The notes: generated by a model from the sequence alone, not told the origin. A DNA stretch of 64,000 nucleotides from Paenibacillus periandrae (GCF_022458865.1 NZ_JAJNMU010000009.1:1-64000); one strand, 5' to 3'. Shown: positions 35,294-43,944, numbered from the stretch's first letter. Translations and numbers: made by a program.

Positions 35294-36454
35294 TTGGAAG
35301 TTCTGATTACCGCCTTCTTTATTCCATATGAACGCTTTATTAAAGAGGATACGTATGAAGGGGATATAAGCAATCCGCTGAGTTTGAATCTTTATACGTA
35401 TGTGCATAATAATCCGTTAACAAATGTTGATCCAACAGGACATGCTACTTGTCCCAATGCAGGAGGTACCTGCATAACAGATGAGGACGGGTATGATAAA
35501 TTTATTCTCGAGAAAACAACATTAAGTAATAATAGTAATGGGTACATGGACATATATAACGCTTGTAGTAAAGCTAACAACTGTGAAAAATATTCAGACA
35601 CTCTCAATAGCCTCCATGAAGGCAATATGGAGATTAGAAACAACGCATGTAGTTATGTTGATTGTGGTGATGGGATTGCTTCGTTCACAGGATTTGAAAA
35701 TGGTGTTCCTATAATAACCCAAGAAGATGGTGGTGAGGGGAAAAGATTTTCTTTAACTCCAATTGGTATCCTTGAATGTAATTGTTTTACAGCTGGTACG
35801 CTTGTTAAAACAGAAAAAGGTGAGAAACCAATTGAAGAAATACAAGTTGGAGATTTGGTACTCTCTAAAAATGAGGTAACAGGTGAAGTAGCTTATAAAG
35901 AGGTAACGGCGACATTTAACCACGAAACTGATGAAATTTACAAAATCCATGTGGGTGACCAAACCATTGAAGCGACCTTCAATCATCCATTCTGGGTGGA
36001 TGGGAAAGGATGGACATTCGTCAAAGACCTCAAAGTCGGTGACTTGCTTGTTCAGAGTAACGGAGAAAAATTAATTATTGATAGCATTGAGTTGGAGCGT
36101 AGGAAGGTTACAGTTTATAATATGACTGTAGATAAGTTCCACACTTACTTCGTCGGTGACCTTGGGATTTGGGTGCATAATTCAAATTGTAGTGAGTACT
36201 TTTCGACTAAAGCGCCATATCAAGTTACTCCAGGAATACGTAATTTAAGTGGGCAATATATTAATGACCAGGGAAGAGTTGAGCCTTGGGAAGCTCATTA
36301 TGATCAGTATGGAAGATTAACAGGTAGAACTGATTATAATGCTGGAAATAAGGCGCAAGGCAAACCTAATACTCATTTTCATGTGTATAAGTGGGGGCCA
36401 GGGATGATCCCGAAAGAAATCGAAAGTCATAAAGAAGGAGTATATAGACCATGA
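35294..36454 (+). CDS. Orphan RHS toxin tip: RHS junction, Hint domain, C-terminal toxin
   Basis: The frame opens with TTG at 35294 but has no true start; real homology begins at ERFIKEDTYEGDISNPLSLN (about 13-32) and NNPLTNVDPTGH, nearly the same as the junction in the 2054-residue RHS toxin. Then comes a 110-residue linker and a Hint/pretoxin domain (about 162-296: CNCFTAGTLVKTEKGEKPIE, FNHPFWV, ending VHN), which in polymorphic toxins cleaves itself to release the tip. The last 90 residues hold the toxin (AHYDQYGRLTGRTDYNAGN, then THFHVYKWGPG), resembling the polymorphic toxin type 24 group; I am not certain of that name. Probably silent unless recombined onto a full RHS shell. Confidence 0.8.
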   Translation: MEVLITAFFIPYERFIKEDTYEGDISNPLSLNLYTYVHNNPLTNVDPTGHATCPNAGGTCITDEDGYDKFILEKTTLSNNSNGYMDIYNACSKANNCEKYSDTLNSLHEGNMEIRNNACSYVDCGDGIASFTGFENGVPIITQEDGGEGKRFSLTPIGILECNCFTAGTLVKTEKGEKPIEEIQVGDLVLSKNEVTGEVAYKEVTATFNHETDEIYKIHVGDQTIEATFNHPFWVDGKGWTFVKDLKVGDLLVQSNGEKLIIDSIELERRKVTVYNMTVDKFHTYFVGDLGIWVHNSNCSEYFSTKAPYQVTPGIRNLSGQYINDQGRVEPWEAHYDQYGRLTGRTDYNAGNKAQGKPNTHFHVYKWGPGMIPKEIESHKEGVYRP

Positions 36455-36813
36455 CAAAGTCCACTGTTTTAATATCAGATTTTTATCAGAAGCAAATGGA
36501 ATTCGGATATTTACAATCATTTAATTTATATCGTAATCTTAGTGGAATTGGATCTTCAGAATATACATTAAAGATTACTTCATGTGATTATCCCCTTTAT
36601 GAAGGAAATCAAAAATTCTTAATAACCTTTTTAGGTGTGAGAAATTTAAAAATTAGGGACTTTGAAGGCCTTTTTAAATTAATTATTACAATTGATGATA
36701 TTTCAAAAGATCAAATAGAAGGTATTAACTATAAGGTGATTGAAGAAGAATATGAAACGTTTTCGTTTATTTGTGAAAAATTCGAATTTGAAATCATACA
36801 AAATATAATCTAA
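36451..36813 (+). CDS. Immunity protein of the orphan toxin tip
   Basis: 120 residues whose ATG overlaps the toxin stop (ATGA), with AAGGAG upstream, so the two are translationally coupled. Beta-rich and acidic (SSEYTLKITSCDYPLYEGNQ, RNLKIRDFEGLFKLIITIDD, EEEYETFSFICEKFEFEI). Position and overlap are the classic pattern of a toxin's cognate immunity gene. No family name recognised. It may be expressed from readthrough even if the toxin is not. Confidence 0.75.
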   Translation: MTKSTVLISDFYQKQMEFGYLQSFNLYRNLSGIGSSEYTLKITSCDYPLYEGNQKFLITFLGVRNLKIRDFEGLFKLIITIDDISKDQIEGINYKVIEEEYETFSFICEKFEFEIIQNII

Positions 36814-36827
36814 TGTGGTAATATTTT

Positions 36828-36867
36828 CCTCAAGTAGAGCTAATAACTCTCTTGGGGTTTCTTTTTT
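36828..36867 (+). terminator. Terminator after orphan toxin/immunity module
   Basis: CCTCAAG.AGAG/CTCT.TTGGGG stem then a T-rich run of ten bases. Confidence 0.75.
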
Positions 36868-36899
36868 CGTCGTTGTATCGCTAAGAACACAAATAACCG

Positions 36900-37296
36900 C
36901 TCAGAGAGTATCAGCTCATCTTATATATCCAGAAGAGACTGAGTTTAGTTCCAGATCATTTAAGCATGACAGGCGATAAAATCTATGGCCATCACAATCG
37001 AAGCGCCTAAAAGCTGCTCTGGATAGCTCATATTTTTATGTGAGTATAGATCAAGCTTTCCAGCAGATTCTTGTGAATGCCATGCTACAAAGTCTAACCA
37101 ATATTACCCAAGCACCATGAACTGGCATTCTCATATTCTGAAATTTACAATTCCTGACTACTGGTATCATCAGCATATGCATATTCCAGAAGCGCAAGAA
37201 TACGGCTCTATTCATCACAAACTGGCCAATCCGCATAAATTTATATCCAAGCACAATAAAGCCAAAGATGACATTCTGGTGATTCCAAAGCAATAA
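36900..37296 (+). pseudogene. Decayed coding remnant, possibly a former toxin tip
   Basis: Pieces in shifting frames: LSMTGDKIYGHHN near 36967-37005, SIDQAFQQILVNAMLQSLTN near 37043-37103, and a 59-codon frame from ATG 37117 (YWYHQHMHIPEAQEYG, HHKLANPHKFISKHNKAKDD) to TAA at 37294. No start signal and several breaks. The His/Asn-rich style suggests a former nuclease-like tip, but this is a guess. Confidence 0.35.
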
Positions 37297-37447
37297 ATGA
37301 AGTCAGGTAAACCAAACAAGGTGTGGCGAGTGACAACACAGCCACTCCCTCTTAAATTCTGAAATCTTGTTAAAGATGAAGAATTTAAGAGGATTACAAG
37401 ATAAAGACCTTAAAATATCCTTTTTCCGACATAGGAGGTGAAACACA

Positions 37448-37609
37448 GTGAGCAGAAAGTTAGCAAGAGATGAAATTAGCTTTCTCGGTTCTAATGATAA
37501 GTATCAATTAGATCATACACAAGTAGATAGACATATTTTAAAATCAGGTTCAGTTACAGTTCAACCAGAAATGCTCGATTTTTCTGTGAAAATCATAATG
37601 CACGCTTGA
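37448..37609 (+). pseudogene. 5' part of an IS-interrupted small gene (probable immunity gene)
   Basis: 53 codons from GTG with a perfect AGGAGG upstream: SRKLARDEISFLGSNDKYQL then DHTQVDRHILKSGSVTVQPEML. The frame stops shortly after, where IS110-type DNA begins. The matching 3' half appears on the far side of the IS (39058-39189). Together they would make a protein of about 100 residues, the size of the neighbouring immunity-like genes. Confidence 0.5.
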
Positions 37610-37720
37610 TCGGATCTCGTCTTTGAAAAGTTGCAGGATTTTAGAAAAATGACAATAGGATGCCCGGGACCCGAATCAGGTCCTTGTATGAAAGTTGGTT
37701 ACTGGGGTTATTCTAATAAG

Positions 37721-38876
37721 TTAGCTTGCTTGAGGGACTCGCTTTGGACCGCCTTCGATATACGGTTGTTTGTTCTTAAGTATGTGATAACTGATCACTA
37801 CTATTTTTCGCGCCATAGCAATGCACGCCTTTTTCTTGCCGCGCCTAGACGCAATCTTCCAGAATTTTGTCGAAAGTTCTGTGTTTCTTGAGCGAGCGAT
37901 TGCCCATGCTGCTTCGCATAATGCAACTTTTGCGTGAGTATTGCCTTTTACGCTCTTCGCACTTTTTTTTACCAGCACTCTCATGATTACCAGGGGCGAC
38001 ACCAGCCCATGACGATAAATGTACGGCTGTTGGAAACTGATCCATGTTCACACCTATTTCGGCAATGAGTACAGCAGCTGTCGCTACGCTCACACCTGGA
38101 ATCGTTTGTAGCAACTCATACTCTTCTCGATACGGTTGTAAATGTTCATCGATCTTACCTTCCAGGCTTGCTATCGATTTTTCAAGAAACTCTATATGTT
38201 CCCAACAGTCCCGAATGAGCTCCATTTGATGCGGTGTCATTGTGCCAAACAGGGAGTCAGCGACCTGCTCTTTCTTATTTTTAATGGAGCCTTTCAAGCA
38301 TTCATCCACATCATGAGCATCTACATATCCTTGCCCGACAAGACGTCCGAGTAAGTTGCGTCCAGATGCGCCAAACACATCCGAGATCACCGTGCCGAGC
38401 TTTACATTACAAGACTCTAAATATTTTTGAATGCGGTTTTTCTCTGCCGTTAGATTGCCAACACGCTTTTTACGTAATCTGCACAAGTCGCGCATCTCCC
38501 GCAAATCTTCAGAGGGGATGAAACTCGCCTCAATAAGACCTACGCGTAAGAGCTTTGCAATCCATTCTGCATCACAGACGTCGGTTTTGCGACCGGGAAC
38601 ATTCTTAATGCGCTGCGCATTGGCTAAAGTTACGTCAACATAACCTTCTAAGATGTTATATACCGGTTTCCAGTAGATGCCTGTGCTTTCCATAGCTACG
38701 TGAGTAATTGTCTTGGCTTCTAGCCATTTTAATAGCTCAAACAAATTCTTCGTCAGGGTACCGAATGTTCGCACTTCGCTCTGCACATTGCCATCGGCAT
38801 CCGTATTCAAAGTGCAAACAACAATCGTTTCATGATGTACATCCATACCTGCACAGTTTTGCAACAATACTTCCAT
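37721..38876 (-). pseudogene. IS110-family transposase, frameshifted
   Basis: Start ATG at 38876 (GGAGG upstream). N-terminal DEDD domain: CAGMDVHHETIVVCTL, AMESTGIYWKPVYNIL, GRKTDVCDAEWIAKLL. C-terminal domain: LLQTIPGVSVATAAVLIAEI and LSSWAGVAPGNHESAGKKK, where the frame is lost at a run of eight T on the plus strand (37963-37970). The proper continuation (SAKSVKGNTHAKVALCEAAW to the end near 37721) lies in the next frame. IS110 transposases normally use a single frame, so this is either inactivated, read through slippage on the homopolymer, or a sequencing error. Confidence 0.85.
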
Positions 38877-39057
38877 AACATGCAACCTCCAACAAGAATA
38901 ATAGCATGGTGATGGATGGGCTCGAGCTGTAGCATTTTTCTGTTCGCAGTTCTCTGAAATGGGCATCTCAGAGCTGGCAAAGGTTTGTGCACAGAGCAAA
39001 TCCATACGGTTTATTTGACGGGGTAGACCACCATAAAAAGAAACGTATTACTTCACC

Positions 39058-39189
39058 ATGTTACTAACAGTATTGGATGATGATAGAAAGGTTAAACTTG
39101 CTGAAATTTTCATGCTTGGTTTGCGAGCGAGAGATCATGTATGTTTATTTAATAATTCAATAATTGGTTCAATTGATCATATTTACTAG
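39058..39189 (+). pseudogene. 3' part of the IS-interrupted small gene
   Basis: Encodes MLLTVLDDDRKVKLAEIFML then GLRARDHVCLFNNSIIGSID and a stop at 39187. No ribosome binding site precedes the ATG, and it reads like the C-terminal half of a compact alpha-beta protein. It is the natural continuation of the fragment at 37448. Confidence 0.45.
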
Positions 39190-39209
39190 AAAGGTGGGTA
39201 TCATACTAG

Positions 39210-39497
39210 ATGATACTAGAGGCTCAAATTCGTTTGTTAACATCTGAAGAAGGCGGTATGAATCGAGACGGACGTTCAGGAATGATGCCATCATTTGATG
39301 TTAATGGAGAACTTATAATGTGTGCAGTTAATTTGGTTGATCCAGATGATACAATTAAGAGAGGCATAGTCTATGTAGTAACTATTCAACTACCATATGC
39401 TGAGAATTATAAAAATATTATTGTCCCACAATATGAATTTAATTTGAATTATGGTGGGAAAATCATTGGAAAAGGAACAGTTATAAAAATAACATGA
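39210..39497 (+). CDS. EF-Tu C-terminal-domain-like small protein
   Basis: 95 residues, AAGGTGGG upstream of ATG. Beta-barrel pattern similar to the third domain of elongation factor Tu: EAQIRLLTSEEGGMNRDGRS, GMMPSFDV, then strands and GGKIIGKGTVIKI. Stand-alone copies of this barrel are common beside toxin loci in Bacillota and are thought to act as immunity or decoy proteins, which is an inference here. Closed by copy 4 of the repeated terminator. Confidence 0.65.
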   Translation: MILEAQIRLLTSEEGGMNRDGRSGMMPSFDVNGELIMCAVNLVDPDDTIKRGIVYVVTIQLPYAENYKNIIVPQYEFNLNYGGKIIGKGTVIKIT

Positions 39498-39556
39498 TAC
39501 TCTTTTAATTAGACCTTAAGAGAGTCTGTAAAAGAACCATTAGTACCTAACATTTT

Positions 39557-39598
39557 AACCACTATGCGACTAACTCTCGTATTGTGGTATTCTTTTTG
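39557..39598 (+). terminator. Terminator, copy 4 of the four-copy element
   Basis: ACCAC.AT.CGA/TCG.AT.GTGGT around CTAACTC, followed by ATTCTTTTTG. Nearly the same as copy 1 at 12707. Confidence 0.75.
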
Positions 39599-39836
39599 AC
39601 ATGCTATTCTTGCCACTGTATCGCTAACAACGCAAATTAGCGCTAAGACGCTGGCGGCGCATATAATGTTGCATCAAAACAGCTAATAGATTTCAGCTGC
39701 TAAGCGATTTACATATAAAAAGGATGGTCATCATTTTTCAAAGCAAGCTATCACGCTCATAGTACGATTCAGGAAAGGAAAATGTTATGTGGTGCATCTA
39801 TGAAAACGAAAGAGAGCAGTGTAGCTACTCCAAAAA

Positions 39837-40004
39837 TCACTGCTGCTGATGAAGCAGCTTTAATTCATCTTCAATAGCTTGAAGCTGACGTTCAGCATTC
39901 GTCATGCTGCCGCCTGTGGACTCCATTTTTTCAATATCCTCTTGAATACGAATGTAATCGTATTTTAATTCGGCAATTCTTGCCTTGATTTGATCCTTTG
40001 TCAT
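39837..40004 (-). CDS. SE1832-family small protein
   Basis: 55 residues: MTKDQIKARIAELKYDYIRI, QEDIEKMESTGG, AERQLQAIEDELKLLHQQQ. Two amphipathic helices form a helical hairpin. It matches the short SE1832 family widespread in Bacillota, whose role is unknown. ATG at 40004 has GAGGAG about 9 bases upstream. The flanking 39599-39836 stretch contains no other gene I can support. It marks the return from the accessory island to ordinary chromosome. Confidence 0.75.
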   Translation of the reverse strand: MTKDQIKARIAELKYDYIRIQEDIEKMESTGGSMTNAERQLQAIEDELKLLHQQQ

Positions 40005-40110
40005 GCTGTGCGGCTCCTCTATTCTATAAGTTGGTCTTGAATTAGATTACGCAAAATGAAGCGGTTTGTAAAGCATGGCGCAGAGGGTGCTACGCTGTGA
40101 AATTTAGCTA

Positions 40111-40166
40111 TTGACATGTTAAGATTTTGTAAATTATACTGGTGCTAATGATAATCATTATCATCA
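40111..40166 (+). promoter_or_regulatory. Fur-controlled promoter of siderophore uptake operon
   Basis: TTGACA (40111-40116) and TATACT (40135-40140), followed by a perfect Fur box TGATAAT-C-ATTATCA at 40149-40163, just downstream of the expected start site. Confidence 0.85.
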
Positions 40167-40203
40167 ATGCAATCAATACATAATAAGGGGTCTAGCGAAC
40201 AAG

Positions 40204-41223
40204 ATGAAAACAAGAATTTCCTTTGCTATCGTTCTTACATTTTTATTATCGATTTTATTAAGCGCTTGCGGATCGGACAACACAATGAAGGAAGCAGCCA
40301 AACCGGCAGCCAAGCCTGCTGAATCTACGGCTCCTGCAACACCAGCTTCAGCACCTGCAGCCGCACCAGCTGAAAAGAAGAAAACGACAATTACGCATGT
40401 CATGGGTCAAACTGAGGTGCCTGAACGTGTTGAACGCGTTGTGGCGTTAACTCCGCATTTTGCCGATCATTTGTTAGCACTTGGAATTACGCCTGTTGGA
40501 TCTGTCGTGAGAGAGGCGGGCGATTTTGAACCTTACAGCACACCTTTATTGAAGGGAACAGAATCTGTAGGTCAATCATCCGCGCCCAATCTGGAGAAGG
40601 TGCTGCAGCTCAAGCCTGATCTGATCTTTGGAGAAGAGAAGAATCATTCCAAGTCGTATCCGGCGTTAGCCAAGATTGCGCCAACGCTCGTTTATGCGAC
40701 CAAGGATATGGAGGAAGACTGGAATAAAGTCTTTTTGAGCGTAGGAGAGGCTGTCGGCAAGGGAGCACTAGCCAAAACCAAGCTGCAGGAATTTGACAAC
40801 AAAACAAAAGCTTTAAAAGATAAATTAGTACCGAAATTGGGAAATGAAACGGTTCTGTTCGTTAAGGTTACAGATAAAGATACGCGTGTAATGGGCAGCA
40901 AGAGCCCACTGGGCAAAATTGCTTATACACAGCTGGGTCTGAAATATCCTGCCGGGCTGCCTGAAGAAGATGGCGAAATAAAAATAGCTCTTGAAAAGCT
41001 GCCGGAAATCAACCCTGACCATATTTTCCTGTTAGATACGAATGTACCGGATTATGTGGCTAAAATGAATGAGGCGATCGCAACCCCGCTGTGGAAGAAC
41101 CTCAAGGCTGTGCAAAACAAGCATATGTACATGAAGCCAATTCGTGGTACCAAGACAGGCTTCGGATTGATTATGTACAATATATTTGTGGATGAAATTA
41201 ATAAGGAGCTATTGGGCGGATGA
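40204..41223 (+). CDS. Iron-siderophore ABC transporter, substrate-binding lipoprotein
   Basis: 339 residues. Signal peptide with lipobox LSAC (Cys22), then an Ala/Pro-rich linker (30-60), then the FecB/FhuD-type binding domain (TEVPERVERVVALTPHFADH, LKPDLIFGEEKNHSKSYPAL, INPDHIFLLDTNV). Captures a ferric-siderophore outside the membrane and passes it to the two permeases that follow. The gene overlaps the next by 4 bases. The perfect Fur box upstream indicates repression by iron. Substrate (hydroxamate, citrate or other) cannot be told. Confidence 0.9.
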   Translation: MKTRISFAIVLTFLLSILLSACGSDNTMKEAAKPAAKPAESTAPATPASAPAAAPAEKKKTTITHVMGQTEVPERVERVVALTPHFADHLLALGITPVGSVVREAGDFEPYSTPLLKGTESVGQSSAPNLEKVLQLKPDLIFGEEKNHSKSYPALAKIAPTLVYATKDMEEDWNKVFLSVGEAVGKGALAKTKLQEFDNKTKALKDKLVPKLGNETVLFVKVTDKDTRVMGSKSPLGKIAYTQLGLKYPAGLPEEDGEIKIALEKLPEINPDHIFLLDTNVPDYVAKMNEAIATPLWKNLKAVQNKHMYMKPIRGTKTGFGLIMYNIFVDEINKELLGG

Positions 41224-42302
41224 GTCGTGACACTCAAATCAGTGAATCCCATACTTATTCCGATCCATCGGCTTCATTGAATCAAGCTAAGAAAAGAAGG
41301 CTAAGTCCTTCTTTTCTTATTTTGCTGTTAAGTGTCGGAATGATCATTGGCGTGCTTCTGTTCATCACGACGGGGGCGGCGAATATACAATTGTCTACCG
41401 TATGGGAGGCGATACTGCATTATGACGAAAATCAGGTTCAGCATTATACCGTGCTTTCCGTTCGTCTGCCAAGAGCCGTTACAGCGATTATTGTAGGCGG
41501 TTGTTTTGCTATATCCGGAGCGATTATGCAGGGAATGACACGCAACCCACTTGCCGGTCCAAGCTTATTAGGGGTATCGGCCGGGGCACGTTTTGGTTTG
41601 GTAATTGGTTTTGCCTTCCTGCCGCATTTGTCGTATCAATTGATGATTGTCATTTCGATGCTCGGAGCCGCTTTTGGAGCTATGACGGTATATGGTGTTG
41701 GGATGCTGGCCTCATTTAAGGGCTCGGAGCAAGCCTCGCATGTGAAGCTTGCACTGGCCGGGGCGGCGGTAAGTGCGCTGCTGGCTGCTTTGTCGGAGGG
41801 GATCCAGATTTACTTTGGTATCGCGCAAGAGGTCATGTATTGGTACGCCGCTGGTATAGCGGGTGTAAAGTGGCTGCATGTATGGACGATTTTGCCATGG
41901 GCTGTTGTTGGTCTCGTCATATCTATCATGATTTCAAGAAATATTACGATGCTGAGTTTAGGTGAAGAAGTGGCAACCGGTCTTGGTCAGAGAGTGAAGT
42001 GGGTCAAGTTCCTGGGGGCGCTTACGGTGTTTGCGCTTACAGGTGCAGCGGTGGCTGTAGCGGGACCTATTGGTTTTATCGGATTGATTATTCCGCATGT
42101 GACACGTTTCCTCATCGGTGTCGATTATCGTTGGGTGATCCCGTGCTCGGGTATGTTTGGAGGCTGGTTTTTGTTGATGGCGGATACAGTTTCGCGCTGG
42201 GTTAATCCTCCTTTGGAGACACCTGTAGGCATCCTGACAGCATTGTTAGGGGTTCCTTTCTTTCTGTATTTGGCAAGAAGGGGAGGCAGAGGCAGCTTAT
42301 GA
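41220..42302 (+). CDS. FecCD-family iron-siderophore permease, subunit 1
   Basis: 360 residues, ATG overlapping the preceding stop. About nine hydrophobic segments and the FecCD hallmarks: VLSVRLPRAVTAIIVGGCFA, SGAIMQGMTRNPLAGPSLLG, EEVATGLGQRVKW and GPIGFIGLIIPHVTRFLIG. A 30-residue hydrophilic leader (SRDTQISESHTYSDPSASLN) precedes the first helix, longer than usual. Forms the transmembrane channel with the next gene product. Overlaps it by 4 bases. Confidence 0.92.
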   Translation: MSRDTQISESHTYSDPSASLNQAKKRRLSPSFLILLLSVGMIIGVLLFITTGAANIQLSTVWEAILHYDENQVQHYTVLSVRLPRAVTAIIVGGCFAISGAIMQGMTRNPLAGPSLLGVSAGARFGLVIGFAFLPHLSYQLMIVISMLGAAFGAMTVYGVGMLASFKGSEQASHVKLALAGAAVSALLAALSEGIQIYFGIAQEVMYWYAAGIAGVKWLHVWTILPWAVVGLVISIMISRNITMLSLGEEVATGLGQRVKWVKFLGALTVFALTGAAVAVAGPIGFIGLIIPHVTRFLIGVDYRWVIPCSGMFGGWFLLMADTVSRWVNPPLETPVGILTALLGVPFFLYLARRGGRGSL

Positions 42303-43321
42303 TGAAACCGATTGTAGGGAATCACATGCGTGCACCCAAGCTGATTGGCAAGTTTCTGTTCTTGTTCCTGCTGCTGTTTGCAGCTTTTCTGATCAGCTTG
42401 AATTCCGGATTAATTCGGGTCGCGCCGATGGAAGTTATTCGCACACTAGCAGGGTATGGCACCGGGGAATCCTCTATTGTTATGTTTGATATTCGACTGC
42501 CGCGAATTGTGATAGCGATGCTGGTAGGTGCTGGTTTTGCAGTGTCCGGTGCTATCATGCAGGGCATTTCGCAGAACGGCTTGGCGGACCCGGGTATCCT
42601 TGGCATTAACGCCGGAGCAGGCTTGGGCGTAGTGCTGTACATCGCGTATTTTTATGGTAAAATCCAACTGGCACCGATCTATATGCTGCCATTGATGGCC
42701 TTTATTGGCGCAGCAGTAGCTGCATTATTCGTTTTTACTTTGGCTTATAAGGATGGTAAAATTATTCCGATGCGTCTGCTGCTCGTAGGTATTGCTACGG
42801 GGGCCGGAATCAGTGCTGCCATGCTATTCCTGACGTATCGGATGAATGCCTACAATTATGATTTTGTGAAAATATGGTTGTCCGGCAGCATCTGGGGTAC
42901 AAATTGGAGTTATGTGGTTGCGGTGCTGATCTGGATCGTTGTGCTGATTCCTTATGCAATCTACAAGGCTCACCGGATTAACCTGTTGTATATGGGTGAG
43001 GACATAGCGGCTGGAGTGGGGCTGTCTGTTCAAAAGGAGAGAATCGTCCTTATGGCGATCGCAGTAGGCTTGGCGGGTTCTTGTGTAGCTGTTGCCGGTA
43101 GTATTGGCTTTGTGGGATTAATCGCCCCCCATTTGGCCAAATTAACGATTGGCAGGAATTACAAGGTTCTGCTGCCCTCAGCGGCAATTATCGGATCTAT
43201 CCTGGTTCTGATTTCGGATACGATTGGGCGTATTATTGCCCAGCCGGTAGATATTCCTGTTGGTATTGTTACCGCAGCAGTTGGTGCCCCTTATTTCCTG
43301 TATTTGTTGACGAAGAAGTGA
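42299..43321 (+). CDS. FecCD-family iron-siderophore permease, subunit 2
   Basis: 340 residues, with the same hallmarks as the first permease: IRLPRIVIAMLVGAGFAVSG, MQGISQNGLADPGILGINAG, GEDIAAGVGLSVQKERIVLM and GSIGFVGLIAPHLAKLTIG. The two are paralogous and would form a heterodimer. No ATP-binding subunit follows: the operon ends here, so the transporter must borrow an ATPase encoded elsewhere, as happens with the shared FhuC/YusV-type ATPases of Bacillota. Confidence 0.92.
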   Translation: MMKPIVGNHMRAPKLIGKFLFLFLLLFAAFLISLNSGLIRVAPMEVIRTLAGYGTGESSIVMFDIRLPRIVIAMLVGAGFAVSGAIMQGISQNGLADPGILGINAGAGLGVVLYIAYFYGKIQLAPIYMLPLMAFIGAAVAALFVFTLAYKDGKIIPMRLLLVGIATGAGISAAMLFLTYRMNAYNYDFVKIWLSGSIWGTNWSYVVAVLIWIVVLIPYAIYKAHRINLLYMGEDIAAGVGLSVQKERIVLMAIAVGLAGSCVAVAGSIGFVGLIAPHLAKLTIGRNYKVLLPSAAIIGSILVLISDTIGRIIAQPVDIPVGIVTAAVGAPYFLYLLTKK

Positions 43322-43361
43322 TATGTACTTGATTTAGTAATCTATGGAGAGTGATTCGTGA

Positions 43362-43760
43362 ATGGCCAAGCTGTACCCGTACATTTACTGTGAAAATGCA
43401 AGAGAGCAAGCAGCCTTCTATGCCCAAGCATTGGGCGGAAGGATCGTAGGTATTCAGACTTTTGCGGAAATACCTAATGTCAGCGATGAAATGAAAGATA
43501 AAGTCATGCATTTGGTGATGCAAACTTCAGACCTTGTCCTATTTATGGCAGATTCGGTTTCTGAACCCGTCCAGCGCGGTGGAGGACTTGATATCGGATT
43601 GGAATACAAAACAGAACAGGAAGCGCGTCAAGTGTTTGAAGGCTTGTCACAAGGTGGCAGTGTGATTATGCCATTTCAGAAAATGTTCTGGGGATCGATG
43701 TTCGGTCGTCTTCAAGACCCATATGGTGTGTTCTGGCAGATTGTTACAGAGCCATCTTGA
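43362..43760 (+). CDS. VOC-superfamily (PhnB/glyoxalase-like) protein
   Basis: 132 residues. Paired beta-alpha-beta-beta-beta modules: LYPYIYCENAREQAAFYAQA, then GGGLDIGLEYKTEQEARQVF, and the terminal GRLQDPYGVFWQIVTE typical of PhnB-like proteins. The pattern of metal ligands is incomplete, as in many members of this group, so enzymatic activity is unclear; homologues include resistance and demethylase-like proteins. Separate from the iron operon by 40 bases with its own RBS (TGGAGAGTG), and followed by a terminator. Confidence 0.8.
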   Translation: MAKLYPYIYCENAREQAAFYAQALGGRIVGIQTFAEIPNVSDEMKDKVMHLVMQTSDLVLFMADSVSEPVQRGGGLDIGLEYKTEQEARQVFEGLSQGGSVIMPFQKMFWGSMFGRLQDPYGVFWQIVTEPS

Positions 43761-43861
43761 GCCTGGTCTGAAATTAGTGATTTGGAATGGAACAACAGCG
43801 AGGCGCACATAGAAGTGCGAGCACCTATAAGATGCTGTAAGGAGAAATACAAGTGTTTCGG

Positions 43862-43886
43862 AGACCCCGCAAGGGGTCTTTTTTTG
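43862..43886 (+). terminator. Terminator after VOC gene
   Basis: AGACCCC-GCAA-GGGGTCT stem followed by seven T residues. Confidence 0.9.
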
Positions 43887-43944
43887 GAGGTAGAAGGCGT
43901 AACTTTGCATCAAAACTTATCTCTTGAATATAATGTTAAATATA

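Larger units (their letters stand above)
33740..35330 (+). mobile_element. IS110-family element (boundaries approximate)
   Basis: An intact IS110-type transposase with about 250 bases of structured non-coding leader and a short trailing hairpin (35286-35318). As usual for IS110 there are no clear inverted repeats, so ends are estimates. The right end must lie before 35332, where RHS coding sequence resumes. Confidence 0.7.

Noticed and set aside
36870-36910. GTATCGCTAAGAACAC segment resembling 39616-39640, first taken as an attachment site pair
   Set aside because: The match is short and imperfect and no integrase is present. It is more simply part of the shared downstream sequence of the cassette terminators.
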